From Curtobacterium sp. S6 (GTDB taxonomy: Bacteria > Actinomycetota > Actinomycetes > Actinomycetales > Micrococcaceae), in contig NZ_JHEL01000015.1 in NCBI RefSeq assembly GCF_000710345.2, forward strand, positions 1,054,001-1,118,000: DNA of 64,000 bases, written 5' to 3'. The translations under genes were made by a program, and so were the position numbers. This document shows, piece by piece, positions 33,395 to 42,813 of this stretch (its first letter is position 1; each line of letters starts with the position of its first letter). Under the pieces are notes generated by a model. The model ran no database searches. It saw only the letters and a program-made list of their open reading frames with translations, and had not been told where the DNA came from.

Positions 33395-34363
33395 ATGCTC
33401 ACGCCAGTCGAACCCCCACGCACCCGCACCGGAGCGGGCCGCTACGCCCCTTCCCCGTCGGGCGATCTTCACCTGGGCAACGTGCGCACGGCCCTCTTCG
33501 CGTGGCTGTTCGCCCGGCACACGGGGCGCCGTTTCCTGATGCGCATCGAGGATCTCGACCGGGTGCAACAAGGCTCGGCCGAGCGCCAACTCGACGACCT
33601 CCGATCCGTCGGCATCGACTGGGACGGCGAGCCGCTCGTCCAATCGCACCGCACGGCCGCCTACCGCGAGGCCGTCGCGGACCTCCGGGAGCGCGGCTTG
33701 GTCTACGAGTGCTTCTGCACCCGGCGCGAAATCCAGGAAGCCTCGTCCGCGCCTCACGGTGCCCCCGGCGCCTACCCGGGGACCTGTCGCGAGCTGTCCG
33801 ACGCCGAGCGGGCGCGCCGGGCCGAGTCCCGCCCGGCGGCCCTCAGGCTCCGGGCCGAGGAGAGTCGATGGAGCGTGCGGGATCTCTACGCCGGGACATA
33901 CTCCGGGGCCGTGGACGACGTCGTGCTCGTGCGCAACGACGGCCGGGCCGCCTACAACCTGGCGGTGGTCGTCGACGACGCCCACCAGGGCGTCGATCAG
34001 GTCGTGCGCGGCGACGATCTGCTCCCCTCCGCACCCCGCCAGGCCTATTTGGCCCATCTGCTCGGCCTCACCCCTCCCGAATACGCCCACGTTCCCCTGG
34101 CCCTCAACCGCCACGGGGATCGGCTGGCCAAGCGCGACGGCGCCGTCACGCTCTCGCAGCTCACGGCGGGTGGCCTCGCCGTCGCCGAGGTGGTGCGCAT
34201 GATCGCCCGGTCGATGCCGTTGCCCCCGGTGCGCGGTCAGAACGGCCCGCACCTGCCGGAAACGGCCGCGCAGATGCTTGAGGTCTTCGACCCCCGGTCG
34301 ATATCCCTCGACCCCTGGACCGTTCTCGACCCGTTGATGGAGTCTGCCTGTGTCCCTCGTTAG
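33395..34363 (+). CDS. gluQ: Glutamyl-Q tRNA(Asp) synthetase
   Basis: A 322-residue paralog of the catalytic domain of glutamyl-tRNA synthetase. It glutamylates the queuosine base of tRNA-Asp rather than charging an acceptor end. Visible are [11 protein letters not shown] (19-29, HIGH equivalent), the RIEDLD block, zinc-ligand cysteines in CFCTRREI and YPGTCRELS, and a reduced KMSKS as RLAKRDG. The anticodon-binding domain of true GltX is absent, and the length fits GluQ. The start at 33,395 is chosen by family N-terminus. The next gene starts inside its last codons (14-base overlap). Confidence 0.9.
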   Translation: MLTPVEPPRTRTGAGRYAPSPSGDLHLGNVRTALFAWLFARHTGRRFLMRIEDLDRVQQGSAERQLDDLRSVGIDWDGEPLVQSHRTAAYREAVADLRERGLVYECFCTRREIQEASSAPHGAPGAYPGTCRELSDAERARRAESRPAALRLRAEESRWSVRDLYAGTYSGAVDDVVLVRNDGRAAYNLAVVVDDAHQGVDQVVRGDDLLPSAPRQAYLAHLLGLTPPEYAHVPLALNRHGDRLAKRDGAVTLSQLTAGGLAVAEVVRMIARSMPLPPVRGQNGPHLPETAAQMLEVFDPRSISLDPWTVLDPLMESACVPR

Positions 34364-35306
34364 CCGCATTCCACCGTCCCGGCGCGGCTCGGCCGCCCTG
34401 CTCGCGGTGCTCATCGGATCCACCGGAATCCAGACGACCACGGCGGTCGCGTCGACCCTGTTCGAGAAATTCCACCCCGTCTCGGTCTCCGGGCTGCGCA
34501 TGACGACCGCGGCGGTCGTGCTCCTGATCATCGCCCGGCCCCGGTTCTGGCGCTTCTCGAAGGCCGACTGGTTTTCCGTGGCCTCCTACGGCGTGGTCTC
34601 CTCCCTCATGAACGTCTTCTTCTACCTCGCGGTGGAGAGGATTCCGCTCGGGGTGGCGGTCACCGTCGAGTACCTGGGGGCGTTCACGGTCGCGATGCTC
34701 GGCGTGCGCAAGGTCAAGGACGGCCTCTTCGCGATGGGCGCGCTGGCGGGGGTCGTGCTCATCGCCGGCCCGACCTTTGGCCACACCGACCTGCTCGGAT
34801 ACCTCTTCGCCGCGCTCGCCGCGACCTCCATGGCCGGGTACACGATCCTCTCGGGCAAGATCAGCGGCGGCACGGAAGCGACCTCGGGGATCCGGGGGCT
34901 GGCGGTGTCGATCGGCATCGGCGCGATCTTGTGGTCCCCGGCCACCGCCATGGCGGTGCCGCATATGACCCTGGGCGACTGGGGCATAGCGATCTTCATC
35001 GGCGCGGTCGGCCTCGCCCTGGCGTTCTCGTGCGACGCCCTGGCCGCCAACCTGACCAACCCCGCGGTCGTCGGCGTGTTCTTCTCGCTCGATCCCGTCG
35101 TCTCGTCCCTCGTCGGGCTCGCCCTCCTGGGGCAGGTCCTGTCGGTCTCGGCGTACGTCGGCATCGCCCTGATCGTCGTTTCGGGAGCCGCCGTGACCTG
35201 GCGCGCCAACCGGTCGGCGGCGGCCATCACCACCCACACGGAGGCCCTCCAGCTGATCCGAACCTCGGGGATCCCCCGGGTCAATCGGCGCGACCACCGC
35301 TCGTGA
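34350..35306 (+). CDS. EamA/RhtA-type drug/metabolite exporter
   Basis: A 318-residue DMT-superfamily transporter with ten hydrophobic segments in two five-helix EamA repeats (about 20-145 and 160-290). The pattern [18 protein letters not shown] in the first repeat and [21 protein letters not shown] in the second resembles RhtA-like exporters of threonine and homoserine, although substrate assignment by family is loose. The GTG start overlaps gluQ by 14 bases, so the two are translationally coupled, but a functional link is not evident. Confidence 0.82.
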   Translation: MSLVSRIPPSRRGSAALLAVLIGSTGIQTTTAVASTLFEKFHPVSVSGLRMTTAAVVLLIIARPRFWRFSKADWFSVASYGVVSSLMNVFFYLAVERIPLGVAVTVEYLGAFTVAMLGVRKVKDGLFAMGALAGVVLIAGPTFGHTDLLGYLFAALAATSMAGYTILSGKISGGTEATSGIRGLAVSIGIGAILWSPATAMAVPHMTLGDWGIAIFIGAVGLALAFSCDALAANLTNPAVVGVFFSLDPVVSSLVGLALLGQVLSVSAYVGIALIVVSGAAVTWRANRSAAAITTHTEALQLIRTSGIPRVNRRDHRS

Positions 35307-35314
35307 TTCAAATC

Positions 35315-35343
35315 TTTACTACCTCGAGACGATCTGGGATACT
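35315..35343 (+). promoter_or_regulatory. Candidate sigma-70-type promoter for putP
   Basis: TTTACT and GATACT are separated by 17 bases, 77 bases upstream of the putP start, in the only AT-richer part of the interval. It matches the principal sigma consensus moderately well. Confidence 0.45.
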
Positions 35344-35354
35344 GCTACCACCCC

Positions 35355-35377
35355 GGCCGTAGGACGTCCCTGCGGCC
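35355..35377 (+). other. Leader hairpin of putP
   Basis: GGCCGTAGG pairs with CCTGCGGCC around ACGTC (8 of 9 Watson-Crick pairs plus one G-T), directly after the candidate promoter and about 40 bases before the start codon. It would lie in the 5' untranslated region and might stabilise the message; no known riboswitch fold is recognisable. Confidence 0.4.
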
Positions 35378-35419
35378 CGATCCCCCGCGCCCATTGGAGC
35401 ATCGCACCGGAGGAAACCG

Positions 35420-36934
35420 TTGGCAGATCAGTCGTTTCAGTACCTCGCACTGGGGATCTATTTCCTGGGAATGATCGGCATCGGCTTGTGGGCCGGCACC
35501 AAGAATAAGGACACCGAGGATTACATGCTCGGCGGCCGCTCCCTACGCCCCAGCGTCGCGGCGCTCTCCGCCGGCGCCTCGGACATGTCCGGCTGGCTTC
35601 TCATGGGCCTGCCCGGGGCGGTCTACCTGACCGGAATGGTCAATGCGTGGATAGCCATCGGGCTGACCGTCGGCGCGTGGGTCAACTGGAAGGTGGTCGC
35701 GCCTCGCCTCAGGGCCTACTCGAAGATCTCGGGCAACGCCATCACGATTCCGTCCTTCTTCGACCACCGTCTCGCCGAAACCGGCAAAGCAAGCCGGGTT
35801 CTCCGGGTGACCTGCGGAATCGTCATCCTGGTATTTTTCATCTTCTACGTATCCTCCGGGATGGTCGCGGGAGGAAAGTTCTATCAGACCATTTTCGGCG
35901 GCGACTACCTGCTGGGCATGCTCGTGATCGCGGGCATCACGGTGCTCTACACGTTCTTCGGCGGTTTCCTCGGGGCCACGTTCACCGACGTCGCCCAGGG
36001 GCTGCTGATGCTCGCCGCGCTGATCATGGTGCCGATCGTCGCGGTGATGGAGTTCGGCGGCCTTCCCGCGGTTCTCGACGCCGTGGTCACCGCGAGCCCG
36101 AACGCCCTCTCCCTGGCCAAGGGCGCCACCGCGGTCGGTGTGATCTCGGCCCTCGCGTGGGGCCTGGGCTATTTCGGCCAGCCCCACATTGTGATTCGCT
36201 TCATGGCGCTCAGGTCTCCCCAGGACGCCCCGACCGCGCGCCGCATCGGCATTTCTTGGATGGTGCTCTCGGTGGCCGGGGCCATCGCGACCGCGCTGAC
36301 CGGCATCGCCTATTTCTCGACGCACCCCGAGGCGCGCCTGACCGATGCCGCCTCGGCCGAAACCGTCTTCCTGGACCTCTCCCAAATCCTGTTCCACCCG
36401 CTGGTCGCGGGATTCGTCTTCGCCGCGGTCCTGGCCGCGATCATGTCGACGATCTCGTCACAGCTGATCGTCTCCTCCTCCGCGGCCGTCGAGGACCTGG
36501 CGATGTTGCTGTTGCGGCGTGCCCCGTCCCCGGGGGCCAAACTCTGGATGTCGCGGGGCGCCGTGAGCCTCGTGGCGATCGTCGCGGCGTTGATCGCCGT
36601 CGATTCGGATTCCGCGGTGCTGACCCTGGTCTCCTTCGCGTGGGCCGGATTTGGTGCATCCTTCGGGCCGCTGACGCTGCTGTCGCTGTACTGGAAACGC
36701 CTCACGGCTCTCGGCGGGCTCGGCGCCCTCGTCACGGGGGCGGTCGTGACGATCGTGTGGGGCACGGTCGTCAAGGATCCCGATTCCGCCGGAATCCTGT
36801 CCCTGTACGAGATGGTTCCGGGCTTCCTCGCCTCGCTCGTGGCGGGCGTTGCGACGTCGTGGGCGACCCGCCGGCCCGACGAGCGCATCACGCGCGAATT
36901 CGATGAAGCCAAGGCGCTCGCGGCGCGGAGGTGA
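35420..36934 (+). CDS. putP: Sodium/proline symporter
   Basis: A 504-residue sodium:solute symporter with about thirteen membrane segments, typical of PutP. The N-terminus shows YMLGGRSLRPSVAALSAGAS and DMSGWLLMGLPGA, the PutP signature with sodium-binding Ser/Asp residues; SALAWGLGYFGQPHI in the middle is also diagnostic. It imports L-proline for osmoprotection or as carbon source. The start is TTG at 35,420, supported by GGAGGAAACC; no ATG gives a full N-terminus. It is followed after 22 bases by menB, on the same strand. Confidence 0.92.
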   Translation: MADQSFQYLALGIYFLGMIGIGLWAGTKNKDTEDYMLGGRSLRPSVAALSAGASDMSGWLLMGLPGAVYLTGMVNAWIAIGLTVGAWVNWKVVAPRLRAYSKISGNAITIPSFFDHRLAETGKASRVLRVTCGIVILVFFIFYVSSGMVAGGKFYQTIFGGDYLLGMLVIAGITVLYTFFGGFLGATFTDVAQGLLMLAALIMVPIVAVMEFGGLPAVLDAVVTASPNALSLAKGATAVGVISALAWGLGYFGQPHIVIRFMALRSPQDAPTARRIGISWMVLSVAGAIATALTGIAYFSTHPEARLTDAASAETVFLDLSQILFHPLVAGFVFAAVLAAIMSTISSQLIVSSSAAVEDLAMLLLRRAPSPGAKLWMSRGAVSLVAIVAALIAVDSDSAVLTLVSFAWAGFGASFGPLTLLSLYWKRLTALGGLGALVTGAVVTIVWGTVVKDPDSAGILSLYEMVPGFLASLVAGVATSWATRRPDERITREFDEAKALAARR

Positions 36935-36956
36935 CATCCGGACTAGGATCGAGGCG

Positions 36957-37922
36957 ATGAGCACTTCCGAAGAATCGCAGTTACCCCCGTCCGTCTCCGA
37001 TATTTTCGACCCCCGCCGGTGGCGGATCGTCGAAGGTTTCGAGGATTTCCAGGACATCACGTATCACCGCCAGGTCGAGCGGGACGAGGCCGGCCGGATC
37101 GTTCGCGACCTGCCGTGCGTGCGCGTGGCCTTCGACCGGCCCGAGGTGCGCAACGCCTTTCGCCCGGGAACCGTCGACGAACTCTACCGGGCCCTCGATC
37201 ACGCGCGCATGACCAGCGACGTCGGAACCGTGTTGCTGACCGGCAACGGGCCCTCCGCCAAGGACGGCGGCTGGGCCTTCTGCTCGGGCGGCGACCAGAG
37301 GATCCGCGGACGCGACGGATACCACTACGCGGACGGGGAGAGCGCCGACACGATCGACCCGGCCCGGGCCGGCCGCCTGCACATTCTGGAGGTCCAGCGC
37401 CTGATCCGCACGATGCCGAAGGTCGTCATCGCGGTCGTCTCGGGTTGGGCCGCCGGCGGCGGGCATTCCCTGCACGTCGTCTGCGATCTGACCATTGCCT
37501 CCCGGAAGTTCGGCAAGTTCAAGCAGACCGACGCGACCGTTGGCTCCTTCGACGCGGGCTACGGTTCGGCCCTGCTGGCCCGGCAGGTCGGGCAGAAGGC
37601 CGCGCGCGAGATCTTCTTCCTCGCCCGCGAATACGATGCCGAACGCATGCATCAGATGGGGGCCGTCAACGAGGTCGTGGACCACGCTTCCCTCGAAGAG
37701 ACCGCCCTCGGGTACGCCGCGGACATCGCTCGCCAATCCCCGCAGGCCATTCGCATGCTCAAGTTCGCGTTCAACCTGCCCGACGACGGCATGGTCGGTC
37801 AGCAGGTCTTCGCGGGTGAAGCCACGCGCATGGGGTACATGACCGACGAGGCGGTCGAGGGTCGCGATGCTTTCCTCGGCAAGCGGGACCCGGACTGGTC
37901 GAGCTTCCCGTACTACTTCTGA
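36957..37922 (+). CDS. menB: 1,4-Dihydroxy-2-naphthoyl-CoA synthase
   Basis: A 321-residue crotonase-family enzyme that closes the naphthalene ring of o-succinylbenzoyl-CoA. The oxyanion-hole region is AFCSGGDQRIRG and SGWAAGGGHSLHVVCDL, and the active-site stretch TDATVGSFDAGYGSALLARQVGQK is that of actinobacterial MenB. The Asp before the VGSFD block suggests the type that does not need bicarbonate; this is by analogy to M. tuberculosis. The C-terminus FPYYF is conserved. An N-terminal ~25-residue extension precedes the domain. Start at ATG 36,957; a longer frame overlaps putP. It is followed by menE after 39 bases. Confidence 0.95.
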   Translation: MSTSEESQLPPSVSDIFDPRRWRIVEGFEDFQDITYHRQVERDEAGRIVRDLPCVRVAFDRPEVRNAFRPGTVDELYRALDHARMTSDVGTVLLTGNGPSAKDGGWAFCSGGDQRIRGRDGYHYADGESADTIDPARAGRLHILEVQRLIRTMPKVVIAVVSGWAAGGGHSLHVVCDLTIASRKFGKFKQTDATVGSFDAGYGSALLARQVGQKAAREIFFLAREYDAERMHQMGAVNEVVDHASLEETALGYAADIARQSPQAIRMLKFAFNLPDDGMVGQQVFAGEATRMGYMTDEAVEGRDAFLGKRDPDWSSFPYYF

Positions 37923-37961
37923 TCTCCGGCCGGGCGGGCACGGGTCTAGTCTGAGAAGGTC

Positions 37962-39188
37962 ATGGATTTCACTACCTTCTCCCCCGTGCCTTGCCCGACC
38001 TCCGTCCCCGATGCCGCCGTGGTGCTCGACGGCCCCGGTTCGGTGTCCCCCGACGAGGTGTACCGGAAGCTCTCCGGGATGATCACCCGGGAGACCAGGA
38101 TCGGGGAAGAGACCCCTGCGCTGGTCGTCTCGACCTCGGGGTCCACGGGCCGGCCCAAACGCACCGTGCTCTCGGCGCGCGCCCTCCGGGCCTCGGGGCT
38201 GGCGACCGAGTCCGCGACGGGGACCGACGGCGGGGCCGAGTGGCTCCTCGCGCTTCCCGTGCACTACGTGGCCGGGGCGCAAGTGATCGCACGCTCCATC
38301 ATCGCCGGAACCACGCCGGTTCGGACGGCCTCCCTGGCCGGGGGCGCACGGTTCGGCGCCCGGGATTTCCTGCGGACCGCCGAGACACTGACCGGTCACC
38401 ATCTCATGACCTCGCTGGTCCCAACGCAGGTCCACACGCTGCTCGAGGAGGCCGAGGCGGGAGAGGTCCCGTCGGACGAGTTGCTCGGCGCCCTGCGCGG
38501 ATTCGACGCGATCCTGCTCGGCGGGGCGCCCGCCTCCGAAGACCTCCTGGAACGATGCCGCGATCTGCACATACCCTTGGTCCTCACCTACGGCAGCGCG
38601 GAGACCGCCGGCGGCTGCGTCTACGACTCCCGTGCTCTGCCCGGCACGCGCATCACGATCGAGCAGCCGCCCGGGCCGGGCCCCACGGCCCCGGGGCGGA
38701 TTTGGCTCGGCGGCCCGACGCTGGCTTCGGGATACCTCGACGACGCCGACCGGACCGCGAGCGCATTCCGACGCGATCCCGCCGGCCTGACCTGGTACCG
38801 CACGGACGACCTCGGGACCCTGACCGATGATGGCCGGCTGCAGGTCGCCGGGCGTGCCGACGACGTCGTGATCACCGGCGGCATCAAGGTTTCCGCCCGT
38901 GCCGTGGCCGCCGCCCTGGAACGCGATCCCGCGGTCCGCGAGGCCCTGGTCGTCGGCGTGGACAGCGACCGCTGGGGCCAGGAGCTTCGCGCGATACTCT
39001 CGCGCAGGCCGGGTCGCGAGCCCGCGGTCGAGGCCCTCCGCGAGCGCGTGCGCGAGGAACTCGGTGCGCCCGCGGTGCCAAAGCGGATCCTGGTGGTGGA
39101 CCGGTTGCCGCTGACGAGCACGGGGAAACCGGATGCCGCGGCGGCGCGCCGCGCGCTGGGGCCGCAGGAGCCCTCGTCGCGCCCATGA
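37962..39188 (+). CDS. menE: o-Succinylbenzoate-CoA ligase
   Basis: A 408-residue acyl-CoA synthetase of the ANL superfamily, short for the group as usual for actinobacterial MenE. The P-loop is STSGSTGRPKRTVL; further motifs are YGSAETAGGCVYD, WYRTDDLGTL, and GRADDVVITGGIKVS with the hinge. The catalytic Lys of the C-terminal domain is in LPLTSTGKPD. It activates o-succinylbenzoate for MenB, encoded just upstream. ATG at 37,962 follows GAGAAGG. The menA gene follows after 98 bases containing a hairpin. Confidence 0.93.
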   Translation: MDFTTFSPVPCPTSVPDAAVVLDGPGSVSPDEVYRKLSGMITRETRIGEETPALVVSTSGSTGRPKRTVLSARALRASGLATESATGTDGGAEWLLALPVHYVAGAQVIARSIIAGTTPVRTASLAGGARFGARDFLRTAETLTGHHLMTSLVPTQVHTLLEEAEAGEVPSDELLGALRGFDAILLGGAPASEDLLERCRDLHIPLVLTYGSAETAGGCVYDSRALPGTRITIEQPPGPGPTAPGRIWLGGPTLASGYLDDADRTASAFRRDPAGLTWYRTDDLGTLTDDGRLQVAGRADDVVITGGIKVSARAVAAALERDPAVREALVVGVDSDRWGQELRAILSRRPGREPAVEALRERVREELGAPAVPKRILVVDRLPLTSTGKPDAAAARRALGPQEPSSRP

Positions 39189-39247
39189 CCCCGGATGGAC
39201 CTCGGTGCCTCGCGTGAGACACTAGATGGAACATTCCCACCCTTTGA

Positions 39248-39267
39248 CCGGGCGAAACCACGCCCGG
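39248..39267 (+). other. Hairpin in the menE-menA interval
   Basis: CCGGGCG (39,248-39,254) and CGCCCGG (39,261-39,267) enclose AAACCA, 19 bases before the menA start codon and ending just short of its GAGAGGAG ribosome binding site. It may modulate menA translation or be a processing site. Confidence 0.35.
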
Positions 39268-39286
39268 CACCTCGAGAGGAGACTGC

Positions 39287-40162
39287 GTGGCAACCGTCGG
39301 ACAGTGGATCGAGGGTGCTCGGCTACGCACTCTCCCCTTGGCAGTCGCTCCCGTGATCGCCGGAACGGCCGCCGCGGTTCAGCTGAGGGATTTCCGTCCG
39401 CTGCCGGCCGTCCTGGCCCTGCTGGTCGCGTTCTTTCTGCAGGTGGGCGTCAACTACGCGAACGACTATTCCGACGGCATCAAGGGCACCGACGACTCGC
39501 GCGTCGGACCCATGCGGTTGACGGGATCGGGCGCCGCCCCCGCCCGCCACGTCAAGTTGGCGGCCTTCGCGTGTTTCGGCGCGGCCATGGTCGCGGGGCT
39601 GGTGCTCGTCCTCGCGACGCTCCAGTGGTGGTTCCTCGTCGTGGGGCTCTCCGCGGTCTTCGCGGCCTGGGGATACACGGGCGGCAAACACCCGTACGGG
39701 TACATCGGGCTCGGCGATGTTTTCGTCTTCCTCTACTTCGGTCTGGTCGCGACCATGGGCACGACCTTTTCGCAGGCCTCCCGCTTGTCGGCGACCTCGG
39801 TCTTCGCGTCGATCGCCCTCGGGCTGATCGCCTGCGGCCTGCTGATGGCCAATAACCTGCGAGACGTCCCGACCGATACGGAGGCCGGGAAGAAGACCCT
39901 TGCCGTGCGATTGGGCGCCCCGCGGGCCCGCCTGGCCTACGCGGTGGAGATTGTTCTCGCCTTCGCGCTGATGCTCTTCACGGTTGCCGAGAATCCGTGG
40001 AATCTGCTGGTGTTCTTGGCCCTGCCGTTCGCGATCCCGGCGATTCGCACGGTTCTCACCGCGCAGGATATGCGCAGACTCATTCCCGTCCTGAAGCAGA
40101 CGGGCATCCTCAGCGTGATCTTTGCCCTGTTGCTGCTCGTCGCCTCGATCCTAGGAGCCTGA
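39287..40162 (+). CDS. menA: 1,4-Dihydroxy-2-naphthoate polyprenyltransferase
   Basis: A 291-residue UbiA-superfamily membrane enzyme that joins the naphthoate ring to the polyprenyl tail. The first Asp-rich motif is NYANDYSDGIKGTDD (about residues 65-79), the second DVPTDTEAGKKTLAVRLG near 190. Eight to nine membrane segments are visible. It would use the product of the prenyl synthase encoded at 9,643-10,728 and feed MenG. The GTG start at 39,287 has a strong GAGAGGAG upstream. It is followed immediately by an MFS gene whose TTG begins at the next base after the stop. Confidence 0.93.
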   Translation: MATVGQWIEGARLRTLPLAVAPVIAGTAAAVQLRDFRPLPAVLALLVAFFLQVGVNYANDYSDGIKGTDDSRVGPMRLTGSGAAPARHVKLAAFACFGAAMVAGLVLVLATLQWWFLVVGLSAVFAAWGYTGGKHPYGYIGLGDVFVFLYFGLVATMGTTFSQASRLSATSVFASIALGLIACGLLMANNLRDVPTDTEAGKKTLAVRLGAPRARLAYAVEIVLAFALMLFTVAENPWNLLVFLALPFAIPAIRTVLTAQDMRRLIPVLKQTGILSVIFALLLLVASILGA

Positions 40163-41425
40163 TTGCCCTTGCCCACGACCTCCGCCCCGTCGCCCCGCAA
40201 GGCTACCGCCGCGTGGTGCATCGTCGTTCTGCTGATCGCTTCGTGCCTGCGGCCCGCGCTGACCACGGTCGGTCCGGTGCTGCATCAGATCGGCGACGAC
40301 ACGGGGCTCGGGGCTGGCGGTCTGGGACTGATCGGCGCGCTGCCGCTGTTGGCCTTTGCGGTGCTCTCCCCGTTGGTGGCCATGCCCGCCCAACGCATCG
40401 GTATCGAACGCGTGGTGCTGATCGCGCTGATCGTTCTGAGCCTGGGGATCCTGTTGCGGTCGACACCGGGAATCTTCCTGCTCTGGCTGGGCACGCTGCT
40501 CATCGGCGTGGGGCTGGCCATCGGCAACGTGCTGGTCCCCGTGATCGTCAAGAGGGACTTTTCCCGTCACGTGGCCCTCATGACCGGGCTCTACACCGCG
40601 GTTCTGTCCGTTGGTGCGGCGACGGCCTCGGGGCTCACGGCCCCGCTATCCCATTCCCTTCCCGGGGGCTGGAGGACCGCCCTGGCGCTCTGGGCGGCCG
40701 TCCCCATCGTCGCGGGCATCTGGTGGGCGCTCCTCACCCGACGCGCACGCCGGCAAGAATACGAACGCTCGGGATCGGTGCTGCAGGCCGCGACGGGGTC
40801 CCTGCAGGTCGTTCCCTCGCCCGTCGAACCCAGCGGCTCGCGCCAGATCTCCCTGTGGAGGCATCCGATCGCGTGGCAGATCACGTTATTCATGGGGTTG
40901 CAGTCGCTGTTGTTCTATACCACCGCCAACTGGCTGCCCACGATCGAGGCGACCATCGGCTTCAGCCCGGCGCAGTCGGGGTTCCACCTGTTCCTGATGC
41001 AGATCGTCGGCATCCTGGGCAACCTGAGCGTGAGCTTCTTTGCCGGGATCCGCTCGTCGCAGAGTTGGCTCGCGATGATCCTGGCAGGCTTCCTGGTCGT
41101 CGCGGTGGCCGGCGGTCTGATCTTCCCGCCCGCGGCGCCGTTGTGGGCGTGTTTCGTCGGCATCGGGTGCGGCGGAAGCTTCGCCTTGGCCATGACGATG
41201 ATCGGCTACCGCACCAACAACTATGCGCAGACCATGAAGCTCTCGGGCATGGCCCAGTGCCTGGGTTACCTCATGGCGGCACTTGGGCCCCTCCTGGCAG
41301 GCGGTTTTGCCAACCTCGCCGGCGGCTGGTCGGCGGTTCTCTTCGTGCTTCTGGCGCTGACCCTCGTGCACTTCGTGGCGGGGGCGCTGGCCGGGCGGGA
41401 CCGCAAGATCGGCGTCGGCTCCTAG
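40163..41425 (+). CDS. CynX/NimT-type MFS transporter
   Basis: A 420-residue major facilitator with twelve membrane segments. The N-terminal SCLRPALTTVGPVLHQI is diagnostic of the CynX/NimT (cyanate/nitroimidazole-like) subgroup, and MTMIGYRTNNYAQTMKLSG in the second half is also conserved there. Members export small organic molecules; the substrate is unknown. TTG at 40,163 is preceded by TAGGAG inside the end of menA, so the gene is translationally coupled to menA. Its stop shares the palindrome CTAG with the stop of the small convergent gene at 41,422. Confidence 0.85.
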   Translation: MPLPTTSAPSPRKATAAWCIVVLLIASCLRPALTTVGPVLHQIGDDTGLGAGGLGLIGALPLLAFAVLSPLVAMPAQRIGIERVVLIALIVLSLGILLRSTPGIFLLWLGTLLIGVGLAIGNVLVPVIVKRDFSRHVALMTGLYTAVLSVGAATASGLTAPLSHSLPGGWRTALALWAAVPIVAGIWWALLTRRARRQEYERSGSVLQAATGSLQVVPSPVEPSGSRQISLWRHPIAWQITLFMGLQSLLFYTTANWLPTIEATIGFSPAQSGFHLFLMQIVGILGNLSVSFFAGIRSSQSWLAMILAGFLVVAVAGGLIFPPAAPLWACFVGIGCGGSFALAMTMIGYRTNNYAQTMKLSGMAQCLGYLMAALGPLLAGGFANLAGGWSAVLFVLLALTLVHFVAGALAGRDRKIGVGS

Positions 41426-41688
41426 GGGCAACCCGAGGCATCCTCGGCCGAGGCCGGCCCGCCAGCAGGTTCGGTCTCCCGTCCGATGGGGGCCCACCCG
41501 CGCGGCAACACGCATAGACCGCGCCACACCGTGGTCCAGAAACCGAGCCATCCCAAACTCCGCGGCGAGATCCGTTCCCGCGCCGGGATCAGGATGTGGC
41601 CGCACAGGAATGCGGTGGTAACAATGGCTATGGTTCCACCGCCGAGCGGCAATGCTATTAAGGCGGCGATAGCGTAGATGACGTGCAT
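41422..41688 (-). CDS. Small membrane protein of unknown function
   Basis: An 88-residue protein. Residues 3-35 form one or two hydrophobic segments; a second weaker hydrophobic patch lies at about 45-60 and the rest is polar. I do not recognise the family. TTAGGAG lies well placed before the ATG at 41,688, which supports real translation. It is divergent from a LysR regulator 172 bases away and could be its target. Confidence 0.6.
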   Translation of the reverse strand: MHVIYAIAALIALPLGGGTIAIVTTAFLCGHILIPARERISPRSLGWLGFWTTVWRGLCVLPRGWAPIGRETEPAGGPASAEDASGCP

Positions 41689-41860
41689 GGCAACTCCTAA
41701 GGGAAGATGGGTCTAGTTGCCTCATCCTCCGACGGCGAAGGTTGCTCCGTGAATCGTCATCTGCCGAATCCTTCTTCGGAGCCACCGAATCGCGGGCCCA
41801 CCCCAGCGGCTCGTCTCGTAGAGTTGGACCGCCTCATCATCGACTTCCACGGGAGATCTT

Positions 41861-42790
41861 GTGTCCTTATCGCCCGATCTGCACCGCTTGCGGATCTTCT
41901 TGGCCGTCTTTGATGCCGGGTCCGTCACGGAGGCCGCCGCCGAACTCGGGTATGCCCCCTCCACGGTCAGCGAACAACTACGGACGCTGGCCCGGGAGGC
42001 GGGCCACGCCCTGTTCCAACGTCACGGCAATCGGATTTTTCCCACCTCTGCCGCAGGCATCCTGGAACCGCACGCCAGAAACCTCCTAGTCCAGTTCGAA
42101 CGGGCCAACAAGGATCTGAGTAACTATGCCTCGAAGAAGTCCTCCGAGGTTACCGTCGAATTCGTCGCGAGCGTGGGCAGCTCGGTCCTCAGCCCCGCGG
42201 CCACAGCACTGTCCCGACGACGCCCCGATATCTGTTTGAAATTCTCCTTGCAAAGCCAAGCGGACGAAACGGCCCTCAAAATGGCTCGTGGGGAGATCGA
42301 TCTGGCGTTCAGCTTCGCCTCAGAGGTGCCTCATGGCCTGGTCGCTTCCCGTGCTCTCCATGAACCATTCGTCGCGGTCGTGCCCGTCGACGACCCGCTA
42401 GCCGGCCGCGGACACGTAACCCTGGCCGAGTTACGGGACCGCCCGTGGATCAACCACGACGCCGCCAATGGTTCATGCTCGCGATCAGTCGCCGACCAAT
42501 GCAGAGCCCTCGGCTTCACACCACCCTACGAATTGTCCACGGACACCTTCGAGACCACACAAGATCTCGTGGCAGCCGGATTGGGACGAGCCGTTCTACC
42601 TCAGTTTGCTTTGGCCCGCCCCCACGACGATGTGCGGTGCCTTCGACTCGAGGCCGTTCGCCCCGATCTTCCGCCTCCAGGACGGCGCGTGGTCATCCTT
42701 CGACGACCGGAGACGTCCGAGGCCGTCATGGAATTCTATGAACTGCTACTCAAAACGGGAGAGGAGTTCCTCGCCGACCACGCATCGTGA
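41861..42790 (+). CDS. LysR family transcriptional regulator
   Basis: A 309-residue LysR-type regulator. The N-terminal winged helix-turn-helix (residues 5-65) contains LRIFLAVFDAGSVTEAAAELG and TVSEQLRTLAREAG. The C-terminal effector-binding domain (about 95-300) has the two-lobed periplasmic-binding-like fold; no ligand can be inferred. The GTG start follows GGGAGATC. Codon choice is slightly less GC-biased than in neighbours, with more A/T at third positions, which hints at more recent acquisition. It is divergent from the small membrane protein gene and probably controls it and itself from the shared 172-base region. Confidence 0.87.
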   Translation: MSLSPDLHRLRIFLAVFDAGSVTEAAAELGYAPSTVSEQLRTLAREAGHALFQRHGNRIFPTSAAGILEPHARNLLVQFERANKDLSNYASKKSSEVTVEFVASVGSSVLSPAATALSRRRPDICLKFSLQSQADETALKMARGEIDLAFSFASEVPHGLVASRALHEPFVAVVPVDDPLAGRGHVTLAELRDRPWINHDAANGSCSRSVADQCRALGFTPPYELSTDTFETTQDLVAAGLGRAVLPQFALARPHDDVRCLRLEAVRPDLPPPGRRVVILRRPETSEAVMEFYELLLKTGEEFLADHAS

Positions 42791-42813
42791 TGGCGGCCAT
42801 CTTCTCCGGAGGG

